A DNA stretch of 64,000 nt, taken from NCBI GenBank assembly GCA_964458185.1, contig CAYWFG010000001.1, positions 72,451-136,450 of the forward strand, in the 5' to 3' direction. Positions 52,178-61,408 of this stretch are shown one piece after another (the first letter of the stretch is position 1; each line of letters opens with the position of its first letter). Below the pieces are notes generated by a model. It worked only from the letters and a program-made list of their open reading frames with translations, was not told the origin of the DNA and did not search any database. Made by a program: the position numbers and the translations under genes. The stretch is from AB-137-C09 sp964458185 (GTDB taxonomy: Bacteria > Pseudomonadota > Zetaproteobacteria > Mariprofundales > Mariprofundaceae).

Positions 52178-53082
52178 AATACGTCCTTGCTGCCGATGTT
52201 GGTGGTACAAACATTCGCACGGCATTGATTGACCCTGCTGGCGCTATTGTAGCGCAGCAACGGCAACAGTTAAATTTATCCGACTGTGGTAACAGTGCGG
52301 ATCATATTATTGATACCTTGGTTGCTTTTTTACAACCGCATACCAAAGAAGTTACAGCGATTGGCATTGGTTTCCCTGGTTTTTTTCATGGGCAAACGGG
52401 GGTGCTTGCATCGTCGCCTAATTTGCCCGCCTTGCAAGAATTACCCTTGGCAAACATTTTAGAAGAACGATTGCAATGCAGTGTGCAGGTGCAAAATGAT
52501 GCATTGTGTGCGGCATTGGGCGAGTTTCATTTTGGTGCTGCGCGCATGTTCGATAATGTACTGCATATTACCTTAGGCACTGGCGTTGGTGGTGGCTTGA
52601 TTTTGCAAGGCAAACCATTGTATGGTGAAGGTGGTATGGCGTGTGAGTTTGGTCACCTGTGCGTGAATAGCAACGCTGATGCGGCATTGTGTGGCTGCGG
52701 TAAACGGGGCTGCCTTGAAGCCTATGCTTCGGCAACGGCAATCAGCAGCTTATACCATGCACAAACGGGTGATGTGTGTGATACATTGGCGATTTATCAG
52801 CGAGCTTGCCGTGGTGATCATGCCGCCATCACATTGTTTGCTGAAGCAGGCACAACCATTGGACAAGCGATTGGGGCGGCGGTGAAATTGTTGGATATTC
52901 GTCATATTACCATCAGCGGAGGTGTTGCAGGCGCATGGGATATGTTGTACCCTGCCATGATTGGGGCAGTGGAAGATCATGTGATTGCACCGCAGCAAGG
53001 GCATGTGTCGGTGTCGTTATCGACGTTGAAAGATCGGGGTGGTGTGCTAGGTGCTGCAAGTATGGCGATGGGCTTGGTTTGA
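52174..53082 (+). CDS. glk: ROK-family glucokinase
   Basis: Phosphorylates glucose at C6 with ATP. The 302-residue protein has the ATP-binding DVGGTNIRTALID at the N-terminus, catalytic Asp in VQNDALCAALGE, the ROK glucose-binding GEFGHLCV-type segment (here CEFGHLCVN), and the zinc site CGCGKRGCLEAYAS. No helix-turn-helix is attached, so it is an enzyme and not a ROK repressor. Exact sugar specificity (glucose versus N-acetylmannosamine or fructose) is not proved; the glgA neighbour supports glucose. Start ATG 52174 overlaps the glgA stop. Confidence 0.87.
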   Translation: MKYVLAADVGGTNIRTALIDPAGAIVAQQRQQLNLSDCGNSADHIIDTLVAFLQPHTKEVTAIGIGFPGFFHGQTGVLASSPNLPALQELPLANILEERLQCSVQVQNDALCAALGEFHFGAARMFDNVLHITLGTGVGGGLILQGKPLYGEGGMACEFGHLCVNSNADAALCGCGKRGCLEAYASATAISSLYHAQTGDVCDTLAIYQRACRGDHAAITLFAEAGTTIGQAIGAAVKLLDIRHITISGGVAGAWDMLYPAMIGAVEDHVIAPQQGHVSVSLSTLKDRGGVLGAASMAMGLV

Positions 53083-53123
53083 TGCGTTAGCTGAAGCTAG
53101 ATAGCGAAGGAGAATAACAATGA

Positions 53124-53149
53124 TATAACTGATGTTATACGCAGTTATA
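53124..53149 (-). repeat. Copy 3 of the recurring motif, as an inverted repeat
   Basis: TATAACTG and CAGTTATA enclose ten bases; read on the minus strand the centre is GCGTATAACATCAG, the core motif with two extra bases. It directly precedes the decayed transposase, so it may be that element's terminal sequence. Confidence 0.5.
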
Positions 53150-53980
53150 AAAAACAAGAACAACACGCAATATACGAGCAGCTAGCCGAGCAATTCTAAC
53201 GGTTACTTCAAGTCTTTATGAGCAAAATATACGTAAAATTGCGATGGATGAAACATTTTTTGGGAAGTTTATGATCATGGATGTGATCGACTTGCAATCG
53301 AGCTATTTGTTGCTTAAAGATATAGCGGATGATCGCCGTTATGATACTTGGCTAGGTAAAATCACATCGCGTTTGGAATCTTTGGGCGTTGAAGTAACAC
53401 ATGCTATTAGTGATCGCGCTAGGGCGCTGATTAAACTTGCGGTGAAAGGTTTTGAATGTAAATCAGATCCGATACATTTCATGTTCAATATGACATTAGC
53501 AAGTAGTTATCCAGACCCTTTTTCCGTCTAATTAAATATGCAAAAAGAAATGCTAGGAATTAGCAACGATATTCATTCATTTTCGCTAAAATACAATCAA
53601 ATTAAACCTGCAAACCAAGTTGAGAACAAACTGGAAAGTAGAACCGTAAAGGTGGCTGCACTGGCTGAAAAAACATAGCTTGGATGATAACAAAAACACG
53701 GTGAAAAGATTTCGTAATCAAATTAAATCACTCGCTGTTTCGATAAATTTTTGGTGGCTATTCGTCCATACAATACTGCATGATTTGGGTGCTTTAACGG
53801 TGATTCATACATGACCTCAAACATAGTGATGGTTTAACAGCAGGATCGCGTTTGTTTGGACAAGATTTTGAAGACCCACTAACATGGCTTTTAAGGCAAG
53901 TTGGAGAGTTTTCTTTGCCAAGAAGGTCAAAACGAAGAGCTATCTGTAACCCATTAATTTTACTGTGTGTGACTGTTTAA
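53142..53980 (+). pseudogene. Decayed DDE-type transposase (IS remnant)
   Basis: Fragments of one transposase appear in shifting frames. Piece 1 (to the stop at 53531) reads SSLYEQNIRKIAMDETFFGK and continues through a conserved DDE-type region (THAISDRARALIKLAVKGFE). Piece 2 (from about 53538) reads SNDIHSFSLKYNQIKPANQV. Piece 3 (about 53677-53814) includes DDNKNTVKRFRNQIKSLAV. Piece 4 (about 53815-53980) has RLFGQDFEDPLTWLLRQVGE then LPRRSKRR. The order and spacing match a widespread transposase of the type annotated with DUF6399, by memory. The 5' end is missing and at least three frame breaks are present, so it is inactive. Confidence 0.8.
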
Positions 53981-54147
53981 AGAATATTCGCAAAGCCGAG
54001 GTTCTGCGAGTCAGGAGTTGCAAAATGCTTTATTAGATTCCTGAGTGCCCCGTGGTTGCCCAATCTTATATTCCATTGAAAAAACAATAAAAAAGAGCAA
54101 GCTACGCCCCCTTTACATTGGCGTACGCTGAAGCAGGAGTTGTTCCC

Positions 54148-55155
54148 ATGAATCATGTTGTTAACCACGACGTATCATTACAAGATGCTTTTACCACGGG
54201 TGTTGACCATGCGCACACCGTTGTTGACGGTACACAAGTTGTTGGCATGGTGCTAATGCGAGACCTCATTGCCTGCGTGACCACAGGTGGCAATGCCAAT
54301 ACTGTAATGGTTGGCGATGTCATGAATAAAACACCGATCAGCATTATTGAAACACGCAACACCTTGGCAAAAGCAAGAAAGTTCGTGCAACACCGTATTA
54401 AATCATTGGTGATTACTGATGAAGCAGGCAATTATATTCGTGACTTAGACCCACCTGAAGCCATTGCTATGTTGCCAACAGGGCTGATGGGCTTTTTTCA
54501 GCCTGCGGAACGTTGTATGATTCGAGATCCTTACGATGTAACTGCCGATCATGGCATGGACGAAGCATTGAAGCGATTGGCAGAATATAAAGTGAGTTGC
54601 TTGCTGGTTCATGATTTTAGGGGTGAAAGTGTTGGTATGATTAGTGAAAGCGATGTGACGCGGTGGATTGTCGAGGGTCAACGTACAGTAAAGGTGAGCG
54701 ACTGGATGAGTTCACCCGTTGCTTCCATGTCTGATCAAAGTAATTTAATGCAAGTGTGGAATGAAATGACTGCCATGAAAGTATTAAAAATGGTGATGGT
54801 TAATTATAATGGCGTAGTGAGTGGTCTTATTACTGCAACCGATATATTGTGTGCTTTGTCGCAAAGCATGCTGGATAATTTTTCGTATTATCGTTGCCCT
54901 GATAATGCAGATATGATGTTAGAATGGCACAAGGGCGGTATGATTATGGCAGTGAGCGATGCCATGGGTACGGCATTGGGCTGTGAAATTGATGATCTTA
55001 TTGGTTTAACATGGGGCCCCGATGTGGAAGAAGTGGCAGCCAGTAGCATGCTGGGTCTTGGTGCGCAATCAGAAATGACGATCGAATGGAAAGGCTTGAA
55101 ATTTATGGTGAAACGTGATGTGGAACAACCGATGATGTGGTGGAGTCTTATGTGA
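54148..55155 (+). CDS. Four-CBS-domain protein with C-terminal PAS-like region
   Basis: A 335-residue soluble protein. CBS-like units are visible at about 1-50 (ending VVGMVLMRDLI), 58-115 (VMNKTPISIIETRNTLAKA), 122-180 (DVTADHGMDEALKRLAE, then VGMISESDVTRWI) and 183-240 (VSDWMSSPVASMSD, then GLITATDIL). CBS pairs bind adenine nucleotides. The last 85 residues (MIMAVSDAMGTALGCEIDDL) look like a small PAS-type fold. The first unit is short, so the 5' end could have been trimmed when the IS remnant upstream inserted. AGGAG eight bases before ATG 54148. Stop overlaps the M16 gene (TGATG). Confidence 0.8.
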   Translation: MNHVVNHDVSLQDAFTTGVDHAHTVVDGTQVVGMVLMRDLIACVTTGGNANTVMVGDVMNKTPISIIETRNTLAKARKFVQHRIKSLVITDEAGNYIRDLDPPEAIAMLPTGLMGFFQPAERCMIRDPYDVTADHGMDEALKRLAEYKVSCLLVHDFRGESVGMISESDVTRWIVEGQRTVKVSDWMSSPVASMSDQSNLMQVWNEMTAMKVLKMVMVNYNGVVSGLITATDILCALSQSMLDNFSYYRCPDNADMMLEWHKGGMIMAVSDAMGTALGCEIDDLIGLTWGPDVEEVAASSMLGLGAQSEMTIEWKGLKFMVKRDVEQPMMWWSLM

Positions 55156-56471
55156 TGCGTTTACTTATTGTTTTTTTAGGAATGTTGTTACCGCTAACAG
55201 CGCAAGCAGCAACACTGCACTATGCAGACTTTGATAATGGCGTGCGCTTGGTGGTGGAAGAAGACCATGCCTCGCCTGTTGCGATGGTGCAAATTTGGCT
55301 GAAAGTGGGGGGACGTGATGAAGTCCCCGGTAAGACGGGTTTGGCGCATGTGTTTGAACACATGATGTTCAAAGGCTCGAAAGCCTTGGCAGCGGGTGAG
55401 TATTCTAAAACTATTTCGGCGATGGGCGGCAACGATAATGCCTTTACCAGCACCGATTATACGGCTTATTTTGAAACAGTTCCTGCGGCAGAGGTATCTA
55501 AAGTTATTGGCATGGAGGCAGAGCGTTTTGCGCATTTGCGTTTGAATGCCGATGATTTCGCCAAAGAGATTCGTGTCATCATGGAAGAGCGGCGGATGCG
55601 TACTGAAGATAATCCAAACAGTCACATGTTTGAAGAACTATCGGCGGCAGCATTGCGATTGCACCCTTACCGCAATCCTGTGATTGGTTGGATGCAAGAT
55701 CTTAAAGTATTAACGATTGATGATGTGCGTGATTTTTATCGCAGCCATTATGTTGCCGCTAATGTGACTGTGGTGGTCGTTGGTGATGTTGATTTTAAAG
55801 CAGTGAAACAACGGGTGAAAAATACCTTTGGTCGCATGAAAAAACATGCAGTTCCACCTCGTTTTAATCCACAAGAACCTGCGCCGTTGGGGGCTAAGCG
55901 GGTGAACGTCCATTTACCAGCAAAACTTCCTATCTTGGCCGTGGTGATGCCTGTGCCTGTATGGAAGCCTGGCATCAACGATCGTGAGGTGGCAGCATTA
56001 ACCGTGGCAACCTATGCTTTAGCGGGTGGGCGCAGTGCATTGATGCAACAACAACTGGTCGATCAACAACGGATTGCTTTTTCTGTGGATGCAGGCTATG
56101 ACCCTTTTGGTATGGGGTTAGATTTGTGGTATGCTTATGGTGCATTGCGCTCGGGTGATGATGTACCTGCATTTGAAAAATCCATGTGGGCATTGATTCA
56201 ATCGTTGGCAGATACACCGCTTGATGCGGCACGGTTGCATGCAGCGAAACGCAATATGGTGGCGGGTGAAGTTTTCGCCCGTGATTCGTTGTATTTGAGA
56301 GCTAAGCGTATTGGCAGATTAGAAACCGTTGGTATCGGTGCAAATCATTTTGATGCGTGGTTAGCGGCAGTACGTGAAGTAACAGCCAGTGATGTACAAC
56401 AAGCCGTTGCTCGCTGGTTAAAGCCTGCGCGTTCAACAACAGGCATTTTGCATGTGGAGGCAATGAAATGA
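55155..56471 (+). CDS. Zinc peptidase of family M16, catalytic member
   Basis: A 438-residue exported protein with signal peptide 1-19 (AQA) and the inverted zinc motif His65-x-x-Glu68-His69 (HVFEH), with the distal Glu in the EIRVIMEERRMRTEDNP segment. Two-domain pitrilysin/processing-peptidase architecture. ATG 55155 overlaps the CBS gene stop. Acts in the periplasm, probably with the product of the next gene. Confidence 0.93.
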   Translation: MRLLIVFLGMLLPLTAQAATLHYADFDNGVRLVVEEDHASPVAMVQIWLKVGGRDEVPGKTGLAHVFEHMMFKGSKALAAGEYSKTISAMGGNDNAFTSTDYTAYFETVPAAEVSKVIGMEAERFAHLRLNADDFAKEIRVIMEERRMRTEDNPNSHMFEELSAAALRLHPYRNPVIGWMQDLKVLTIDDVRDFYRSHYVAANVTVVVVGDVDFKAVKQRVKNTFGRMKKHAVPPRFNPQEPAPLGAKRVNVHLPAKLPILAVVMPVPVWKPGINDREVAALTVATYALAGGRSALMQQQLVDQQRIAFSVDAGYDPFGMGLDLWYAYGALRSGDDVPAFEKSMWALIQSLADTPLDAARLHAAKRNMVAGEVFARDSLYLRAKRIGRLETVGIGANHFDAWLAAVREVTASDVQQAVARWLKPARSTTGILHVEAMK

Positions 56472-57772
56472 GATTATGTATGGCATTATTTTTGTTATTG
56501 TCACCAGTCATAACGCATGCCCAAACAGCGATTCAACAAGCAACATTAAGCAATGGTCTACGTGTATTGCTGATGGAAGCGCATAATGTTCCCATGGTTG
56601 CGATGCAATTGGTATTGCCTTCAGGTAGCCGTTTTGACCCCGCGAAAAAAGGCGGCACTGCCACATTGATGGCAGGCATGTTAACAGACCACACCAAAAA
56701 GCATGACCATCAAGCGTGGGCTGCATGGTTAGATGGTGAGGCTGTGCATTTAGGGGCAGGCGTGAGCCGAGATACGTTGGCTTATTCGGTGACTGTTGTA
56801 AAAGAAGCGCTACCTGTAGGGCTGGATATGCTCGCTGAATCGTTATTGCATCCCGCTTGGAATGGCGAACGCTTTGCTATTCTTCAACAAGATGCCATTG
56901 CAGGTGCAACCAAAGCCTTAGAGACACCGGGTTATCGCGCCAGTATTTATACCGCTGCGATGATCTACGGCGATCATGCTTATGGCCATCGTTCAGGGGG
57001 AACATTAGAAACCCTCCAGCGCATCACCTTGAATGATCTTAAGACATTGTATGCCAATCAATGCACGCCCCAAGGGGCAGTCTTGGCAGTCAGCGGTGAT
57101 GTTACCTTAGCGACCCTTATGCCGCTGTTAGAATCGCGTTTGCACAACTGGACGGGAACACCTGCGGTTGCAGCACATGCGATTGCCACACCGCAAGCCC
57201 AACCTGTAACAGAAAAAAAGATTGCCATGTCAACCAGTCAAATGCTGGTGCAGTTTTCTCGTTTGGGTATTGCCCGCTCTGATGTTGATTTTTTCCCGAT
57301 GCTGGTGCTGAATCATTTGCTTGGCGGTGGTGGCTTTGGTTCGATTCTGATGGAAGAAGTGCGCGAGAAACGCGGCTTGGTGTATGGTGTTTATTCTTAC
57401 GTGATGCCACTGTTGGCGCGAGGCCCTTTTGTGATTACGTTGCAAACCCGTGGTGATCAAGCGGCGAAGGCGATTGCTATTGTTGAAGAACAATTACAAC
57501 TATTGGCAACGGGGCATATTGATGCCATTAAACTTGAAAAAACGAAGAGTAATTTAATCGGTGGTTTTGCCCAACGCATGGACTCTAACCGTGAACGGGT
57601 CGGGCTGATGGGAATGATTGGCTTTTATGGTTTGCCGCTGAATTATTTGCAAGTCTGGACGAAGCGGATTGAATCGGTCAACCTTGCCGATGTCAAACGT
57701 GCGGCCAAGCTTTATCTTCCCCCCCAAGCGTGGAATCGTATACAATTAGGTCCCGTAGGAGAAAATAAATGA
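56468..57772 (+). CDS. M16-family protein lacking the zinc motif (partner subunit)
   Basis: A 434-residue paralogue of the preceding gene, with a signal peptide (HAQ near 19) but GTATLMAGMLTDH where the active enzyme has HxxEH, so it cannot bind zinc in that way. The substrate-binding Arg-Tyr region is retained (REKRGLVYGVYSY near residue 300), the hallmark of non-catalytic partners in M16B heterodimers. Overlaps the catalytic gene by ATGA and the response-regulator gene by ATGA. Confidence 0.92.
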   Translation: MRLCMALFLLLSPVITHAQTAIQQATLSNGLRVLLMEAHNVPMVAMQLVLPSGSRFDPAKKGGTATLMAGMLTDHTKKHDHQAWAAWLDGEAVHLGAGVSRDTLAYSVTVVKEALPVGLDMLAESLLHPAWNGERFAILQQDAIAGATKALETPGYRASIYTAAMIYGDHAYGHRSGGTLETLQRITLNDLKTLYANQCTPQGAVLAVSGDVTLATLMPLLESRLHNWTGTPAVAAHAIATPQAQPVTEKKIAMSTSQMLVQFSRLGIARSDVDFFPMLVLNHLLGGGGFGSILMEEVREKRGLVYGVYSYVMPLLARGPFVITLQTRGDQAAKAIAIVEEQLQLLATGHIDAIKLEKTKSNLIGGFAQRMDSNRERVGLMGMIGFYGLPLNYLQVWTKRIESVNLADVKRAAKLYLPPQAWNRIQLGPVGENK

Positions 57773-58617
57773 AAACCATTTTGATTGCTGATGATTCTAA
57801 CTCTAGCCGTGATATTACCAGTCACTTTTTACAGCAGGGCGGCTTTCGCGTGCTGGAAGCTGAAGATGGCGTAGCAGCACTGGAAGTATTAGAACACCGT
57901 CATGTGGATCTCATCTTGACTGATATTGTGATGCCTAGGATGGATGGCTGGGGCTTTTATGCTGAAGTGCGTAAACAACGTCATTTCAACCTTACGCCTT
58001 TTGTCTTTCTTAGCGTGCTTGATGATCTTAACGACCAAATTAAAGGGCTTACCCTTGGCGTGGATGATTATTTATCGAAGCCCATTACCCCCCAACAGTT
58101 GCTTGCGCGTGTCAACACAGCGTTAACCCGTCGTGATCGCATGGCATCTTATTTCTTTGAAAATCCTGTCACAGGTTTGGCAACGGCTCATTTTTTCCGT
58201 GAAAACCTCAAACGTGAAAAATTACGCTCGGGTGTTTCAGGTCGTCCTTTGAGTCTTGTTGTTTTTGGTATTGGTAATTATGTTTCATTGGTTCGCGGTC
58301 ATGCCGAATGGTTTGCAGAATCAGCATCGCGTAAAGCAGGGCGTAACTTGCAACAACAAGGACGAAGCTTTGATATTATTGCTGATATGGGTCAAGGTCG
58401 TTTTGCGGCGTTGCTTCCTGAAGCAACATTAGAAGATGCCAAAAATTGGGCAAATAGTATTGCTTCTAGCTGGAATGTTACCTTGGTTTGGCCTGCGACA
58501 GAGCAGTCTATCTCTATAGATATTGGTTATGATTGTGCCTCAGTCTCTGATGCCGTTACCAATGACCCATTAGAAATTTTAGATAAACAATTAACATCGT
58601 TTGAACGCAAGTGGTAG
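57769..58617 (+). CDS. Response regulator with degenerate GGDEF domain
   Basis: A 282-residue two-domain protein. The receiver (1-120) is intact: Asp8/Asp9, phosphoacceptor Asp52 in ILTDIVMPRMDG, and Lys in YLSKPIT. The second domain starts NPVTGL, like the DxLTGL entry of GGDEF domains, and where the active site should be reads ADMGQGRFAALLPEA. GGDEF is therefore GQGRF, so it is not expected to make cyclic di-GMP. It overlaps the M16 partner gene by four bases. No kinase adjacent; the kinase at 24.2-25.6 kb is a possible but unproven partner. Confidence 0.85.
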   Translation: MKTILIADDSNSSRDITSHFLQQGGFRVLEAEDGVAALEVLEHRHVDLILTDIVMPRMDGWGFYAEVRKQRHFNLTPFVFLSVLDDLNDQIKGLTLGVDDYLSKPITPQQLLARVNTALTRRDRMASYFFENPVTGLATAHFFRENLKREKLRSGVSGRPLSLVVFGIGNYVSLVRGHAEWFAESASRKAGRNLQQQGRSFDIIADMGQGRFAALLPEATLEDAKNWANSIASSWNVTLVWPATEQSISIDIGYDCASVSDAVTNDPLEILDKQLTSFERKW

Positions 58618-58635
58618 TATTGTTGTATGTAGTGC

Positions 58636-59187
58636 ATGCGTATTACAGCAGGTGAATTTAAAGGGCGCAGGTTGACTGCGCCCTCTGTTGTTGGGCTTCG
58701 CCCTACACCTGCGAAGGTAAGGCAGGCACTTTTTAATATTATTCCGCCATTACTTCCTTCTTCTACGTTGCACAATGCACGCATGCTTGATTTGTTTTCA
58801 GGCAGTGGGATTATGGCTGTCGAAGCATTATCTCGTGGTGTTGATGGTGTGGTTTCTTGCGAGCAAGATGTGAAGGCTATTGCTGCCATGCGAACTATAG
58901 CGACAACATTAACACTGCCTTCCATGCGTTGGCAATGGGTGAATGCTGCGCTACCTGATGGTTTAAGGTCATTAGAACATCAGCATTTTACATGGGTATT
59001 TGCCGACCCGCCGTATCGCCAAGGCATGGCTGAAAAAATCCCCCAATGGCTGCAAAAGCATCATATATCGTGCGATTTATTGGTGATTGAAGAGGCATCG
59101 AATGTTTCTATTCCATGGTTAGCAACTGATTTAACGCTAACCATGACGCGCCGTTATGGTAATACCTGTTTGTATTTCTTGCAGTAG
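58636..59187 (+). CDS. rsmD: 16S rRNA (guanine966-N2)-methyltransferase RsmD
   Basis: Methylates G966 of 16S rRNA. The 183 residues start RITAGEFKGRRLTAP, then RPTPAKVRQALFNII, the SAM site LDLFSGSGIMAVEALSRG and the catalytic DPPY (ADPPYRQG). No strong ribosome site before ATG 58636. The rsmD-coaD pairing is widespread in bacteria. Confidence 0.95.
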   Translation: MRITAGEFKGRRLTAPSVVGLRPTPAKVRQALFNIIPPLLPSSTLHNARMLDLFSGSGIMAVEALSRGVDGVVSCEQDVKAIAAMRTIATTLTLPSMRWQWVNAALPDGLRSLEHQHFTWVFADPPYRQGMAEKIPQWLQKHHISCDLLVIEEASNVSIPWLATDLTLTMTRRYGNTCLYFLQ

Positions 59188-59212
59188 TATTTTTTATTTC
59201 TAAGGAACGTGC

Positions 59213-59719
59213 ATGATTCGCTGTGCTGTATACCCTGGCACGTTTGACCCCATTACCTTTGGGCATGTTGATGTGGTTCGACGCGGCTTGGTCTTGGTCG
59301 ATAAAATCGTCGTTGCCGTCGCTGATAATCCTGCCAAAGGCCCGATGTTTGATTTGCAAACACGGGTTGATATGGTGCGTGAAACATTTAGCGATGAACC
59401 CTGCATTGATGTGATTCCCTTTTCTGGTTTGTTGGTTGAGTTAGCGCATGAGCAACAAGCGGCGGCTATTTTGCGTGGTTTGCGCGCAGCCTCTGATTTT
59501 GAATATGAATTTCAACTGGCGACCATGAACCGTCGTTTGGACGCTTCCATTGAAACAGTTTTTGTGATGGCAAGAGAAGATTATACCTTTGTCTCATCCC
59601 GCTTTATTCGTGAAATATCCAGTATGGGCGGGGATGTTACATCCTTAGTGCCACCGCCTGTGTTGCCCTATTTAGCTAACGCCCAGCAACAGCCAGAGAA
59701 AAAAAACATTCAAGCATAA
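59213..59719 (+). CDS. coaD: Phosphopantetheine adenylyltransferase
   Basis: Fourth step of coenzyme A synthesis. The 168 residues start YPGTFDPITFGHVDVVRRG with the nucleotidyltransferase TFDPxxxGH motif and include ILRGLRAASDFEYE and SSRFIREISSMGGDV. TAAGGA precedes the ATG. The last 48 bases overlap the end of the convergent phosphatase-kinase gene. Confidence 0.97.
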   Translation: MIRCAVYPGTFDPITFGHVDVVRRGLVLVDKIVVAVADNPAKGPMFDLQTRVDMVRETFSDEPCIDVIPFSGLLVELAHEQQAAAILRGLRAASDFEYEFQLATMNRRLDASIETVFVMAREDYTFVSSRFIREISSMGGDVTSLVPPPVLPYLANAQQQPEKKNIQA

Positions 59720-61408
59720 CAGTAACAGCGAGAGTCCTTTCCAAAAAGCCAAGGGATTACGCTCTATTAAAGGTGCATGCGTTTTCATCAATAGTGGATT
59801 GGGTTTGCATAAATCATGCAACAACTCAGATAAGTAATTATAACGTTTTTCAGGATTGGGGTGAATCGACTTTTCTATGGCACCATCCATCCAAATCGGC
59901 ACGTTGTTATTGTATAATCGTACAGATGTGTAATGGTAATGATGATGTTTTTTGCTTTCTTCTACTTTACCATAAGGAAACTGACCACCCGATAACATTT
60001 CATACAGGGTGATGCCCAATGAATACATATCACTGCGGGGCGTTCCTTCAAAACCATCAAAGAGTTCAGGGGCAATATAGTTGGCAGTTCCTGCCATGCT
60101 TTTGTTTTGAATGGGAGTGTAGATCTCTTTTAGGCCAGCAACTTGCACGCAACCAAAGTCGATGATTTTAACATTGCCGTGCGGGTCAATCATAATATTT
60201 TCAGGTTTTAAGTCTTGATGTACCATTTCTTTTCGATGAAAAGCACGAAGCCCTTTGATGATCTGTTCGGCAATAAGACGAACTTCGCTAAGATCTGGAC
60301 TAGGGTTATCAAGAATCCATTGCGACAGTGATTTTCCTTCAAGGAACTCCGTGACATAATACAATGCACTGCGGTGTTGCTTCAGCTTGTGTACTTTAAA
60401 CACATAAGGATTGTCAATACGCCGACCCACCCATTCTTCGTGAACAAATCGGTCAATGTAGGCAGGGTCATCGTCAAAGTTGATCGAAGGTGTTTTAAGC
60501 ACAACGGTTTCTTTGGTCTGTGTATCTTCTGCCAAATAGACTTGGATGGTTGAACTGCTGTGTATTTCGCGGCTGATTTTATAGCCATCCAGATGCATGC
60601 CTGCCGTAAGCGGTGGCGGGAAGGGTAGCGCAGTGAGTTGACGGTAAAATTCAACATCATTTTGATTGGGAAGCTGGGCAACCCGAATCACTTGGCAGGT
60701 TGTATTATCATCACTTCCTGCTTGTAAGGCAGCATCAATGATTGTGGATGCCGCTTGTTCAGGATCATGCTCCGTGCTTGCTAACGCTTTGATGGTTTGA
60801 TCGTCTAAAAACTCATGCACACCATCGGTACTTAGGACGAAAATATCCCCCGTTTTTATCGCTAACTCACGATGGTCAAGGTGAACGGTATGTTCTCCCC
60901 CCATGGCGCGGGCTAAGGATGTTTTATTGCGATCAATAATGAGTCGGTGGTCTTTGGTGAGTCGTCCTATGGTGTTGTTGCGAATCAAATAAAGGCGCGA
61001 ATCACCGACATGAAAAACATACGCCGTGGTCGATTTGATAATCAAGACAACCAGCGTGGAAGCAAGACTTAATTCAGCGGCATAACGGCGTTGCCCTTGA
61101 TTGTACATCCAAGCATTGAGCGCGTGGATAATGCGCGCTGCTGATGTTGGCACACACCACGACATGGGTGTGCTGTAATAATCAGCAATAAAACCTTGCA
61201 CGCAGTATTCACTTGCTTCTCGCCCTGCTTCGCTAGAACCCACACCATCTGCCGTGACGGCAACGATGCCCTTGTGAATCAGTGTTGCATCAGTAGGAAT
61301 GCGAATGCCGCAACAATCTTCATTCTGGGCTTTGCTTCCTGCTTGCGAGCATTGCCCTGCTTGAATGATCAGTTGATTGTGCGTATTCGCATCGACCTTG
61401 GTCGCCAT
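59672..61408 (-). CDS. PP2C phosphatase - Ser/Thr protein kinase fusion, membrane-anchored
   Basis: A 578-residue bifunctional signalling protein. Residues about 10-260 are a PP2C phosphatase with metal Asp/Gly motifs (NEDCCGI, VTADGVGSSEAG, VFHVGDSRLYLI, LSTDGVHE, GSDDNTTCQV). A kinase domain follows (about 288-540): KTPS with the catalytic Lys after VV, catalytic loop HQDLKPENIM (HRD with Gln for Arg), DFG in KIIDFGCV, and APE in YIAPELF. The end is one membrane helix (about 555-575). The Gly-rich loop is poorly conserved. Overlaps glgC by one base (TAATG), so it may act on glycogen metabolism, but no substrate is known. Confidence 0.92.
   Translation of the reverse strand: MATKVDANTHNQLIIQAGQCSQAGSKAQNEDCCGIRIPTDATLIHKGIVAVTADGVGSSEAGREASEYCVQGFIADYYSTPMSWCVPTSAARIIHALNAWMYNQGQRRYAAELSLASTLVVLIIKSTTAYVFHVGDSRLYLIRNNTIGRLTKDHRLIIDRNKTSLARAMGGEHTVHLDHRELAIKTGDIFVLSTDGVHEFLDDQTIKALASTEHDPEQAASTIIDAALQAGSDDNTTCQVIRVAQLPNQNDVEFYRQLTALPFPPPLTAGMHLDGYKISREIHSSSTIQVYLAEDTQTKETVVLKTPSINFDDDPAYIDRFVHEEWVGRRIDNPYVFKVHKLKQHRSALYYVTEFLEGKSLSQWILDNPSPDLSEVRLIAEQIIKGLRAFHRKEMVHQDLKPENIMIDPHGNVKIIDFGCVQVAGLKEIYTPIQNKSMAGTANYIAPELFDGFEGTPRSDMYSLGITLYEMLSGGQFPYGKVEESKKHHHYHYTSVRLYNNNVPIWMDGAIEKSIHPNPEKRYNYLSELLHDLCKPNPLLMKTHAPLIERNPLAFWKGLSLLLLCLNVFFLWLLLGVS

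Noticed and set aside
53981..54147. tRNA or attachment site next to the IS remnant
   Set aside because: No cloverleaf can be drawn and no direct repeat bounding the remnant was found by eye; only a weak TCAGGA/TCCTGA inverted pair is present.
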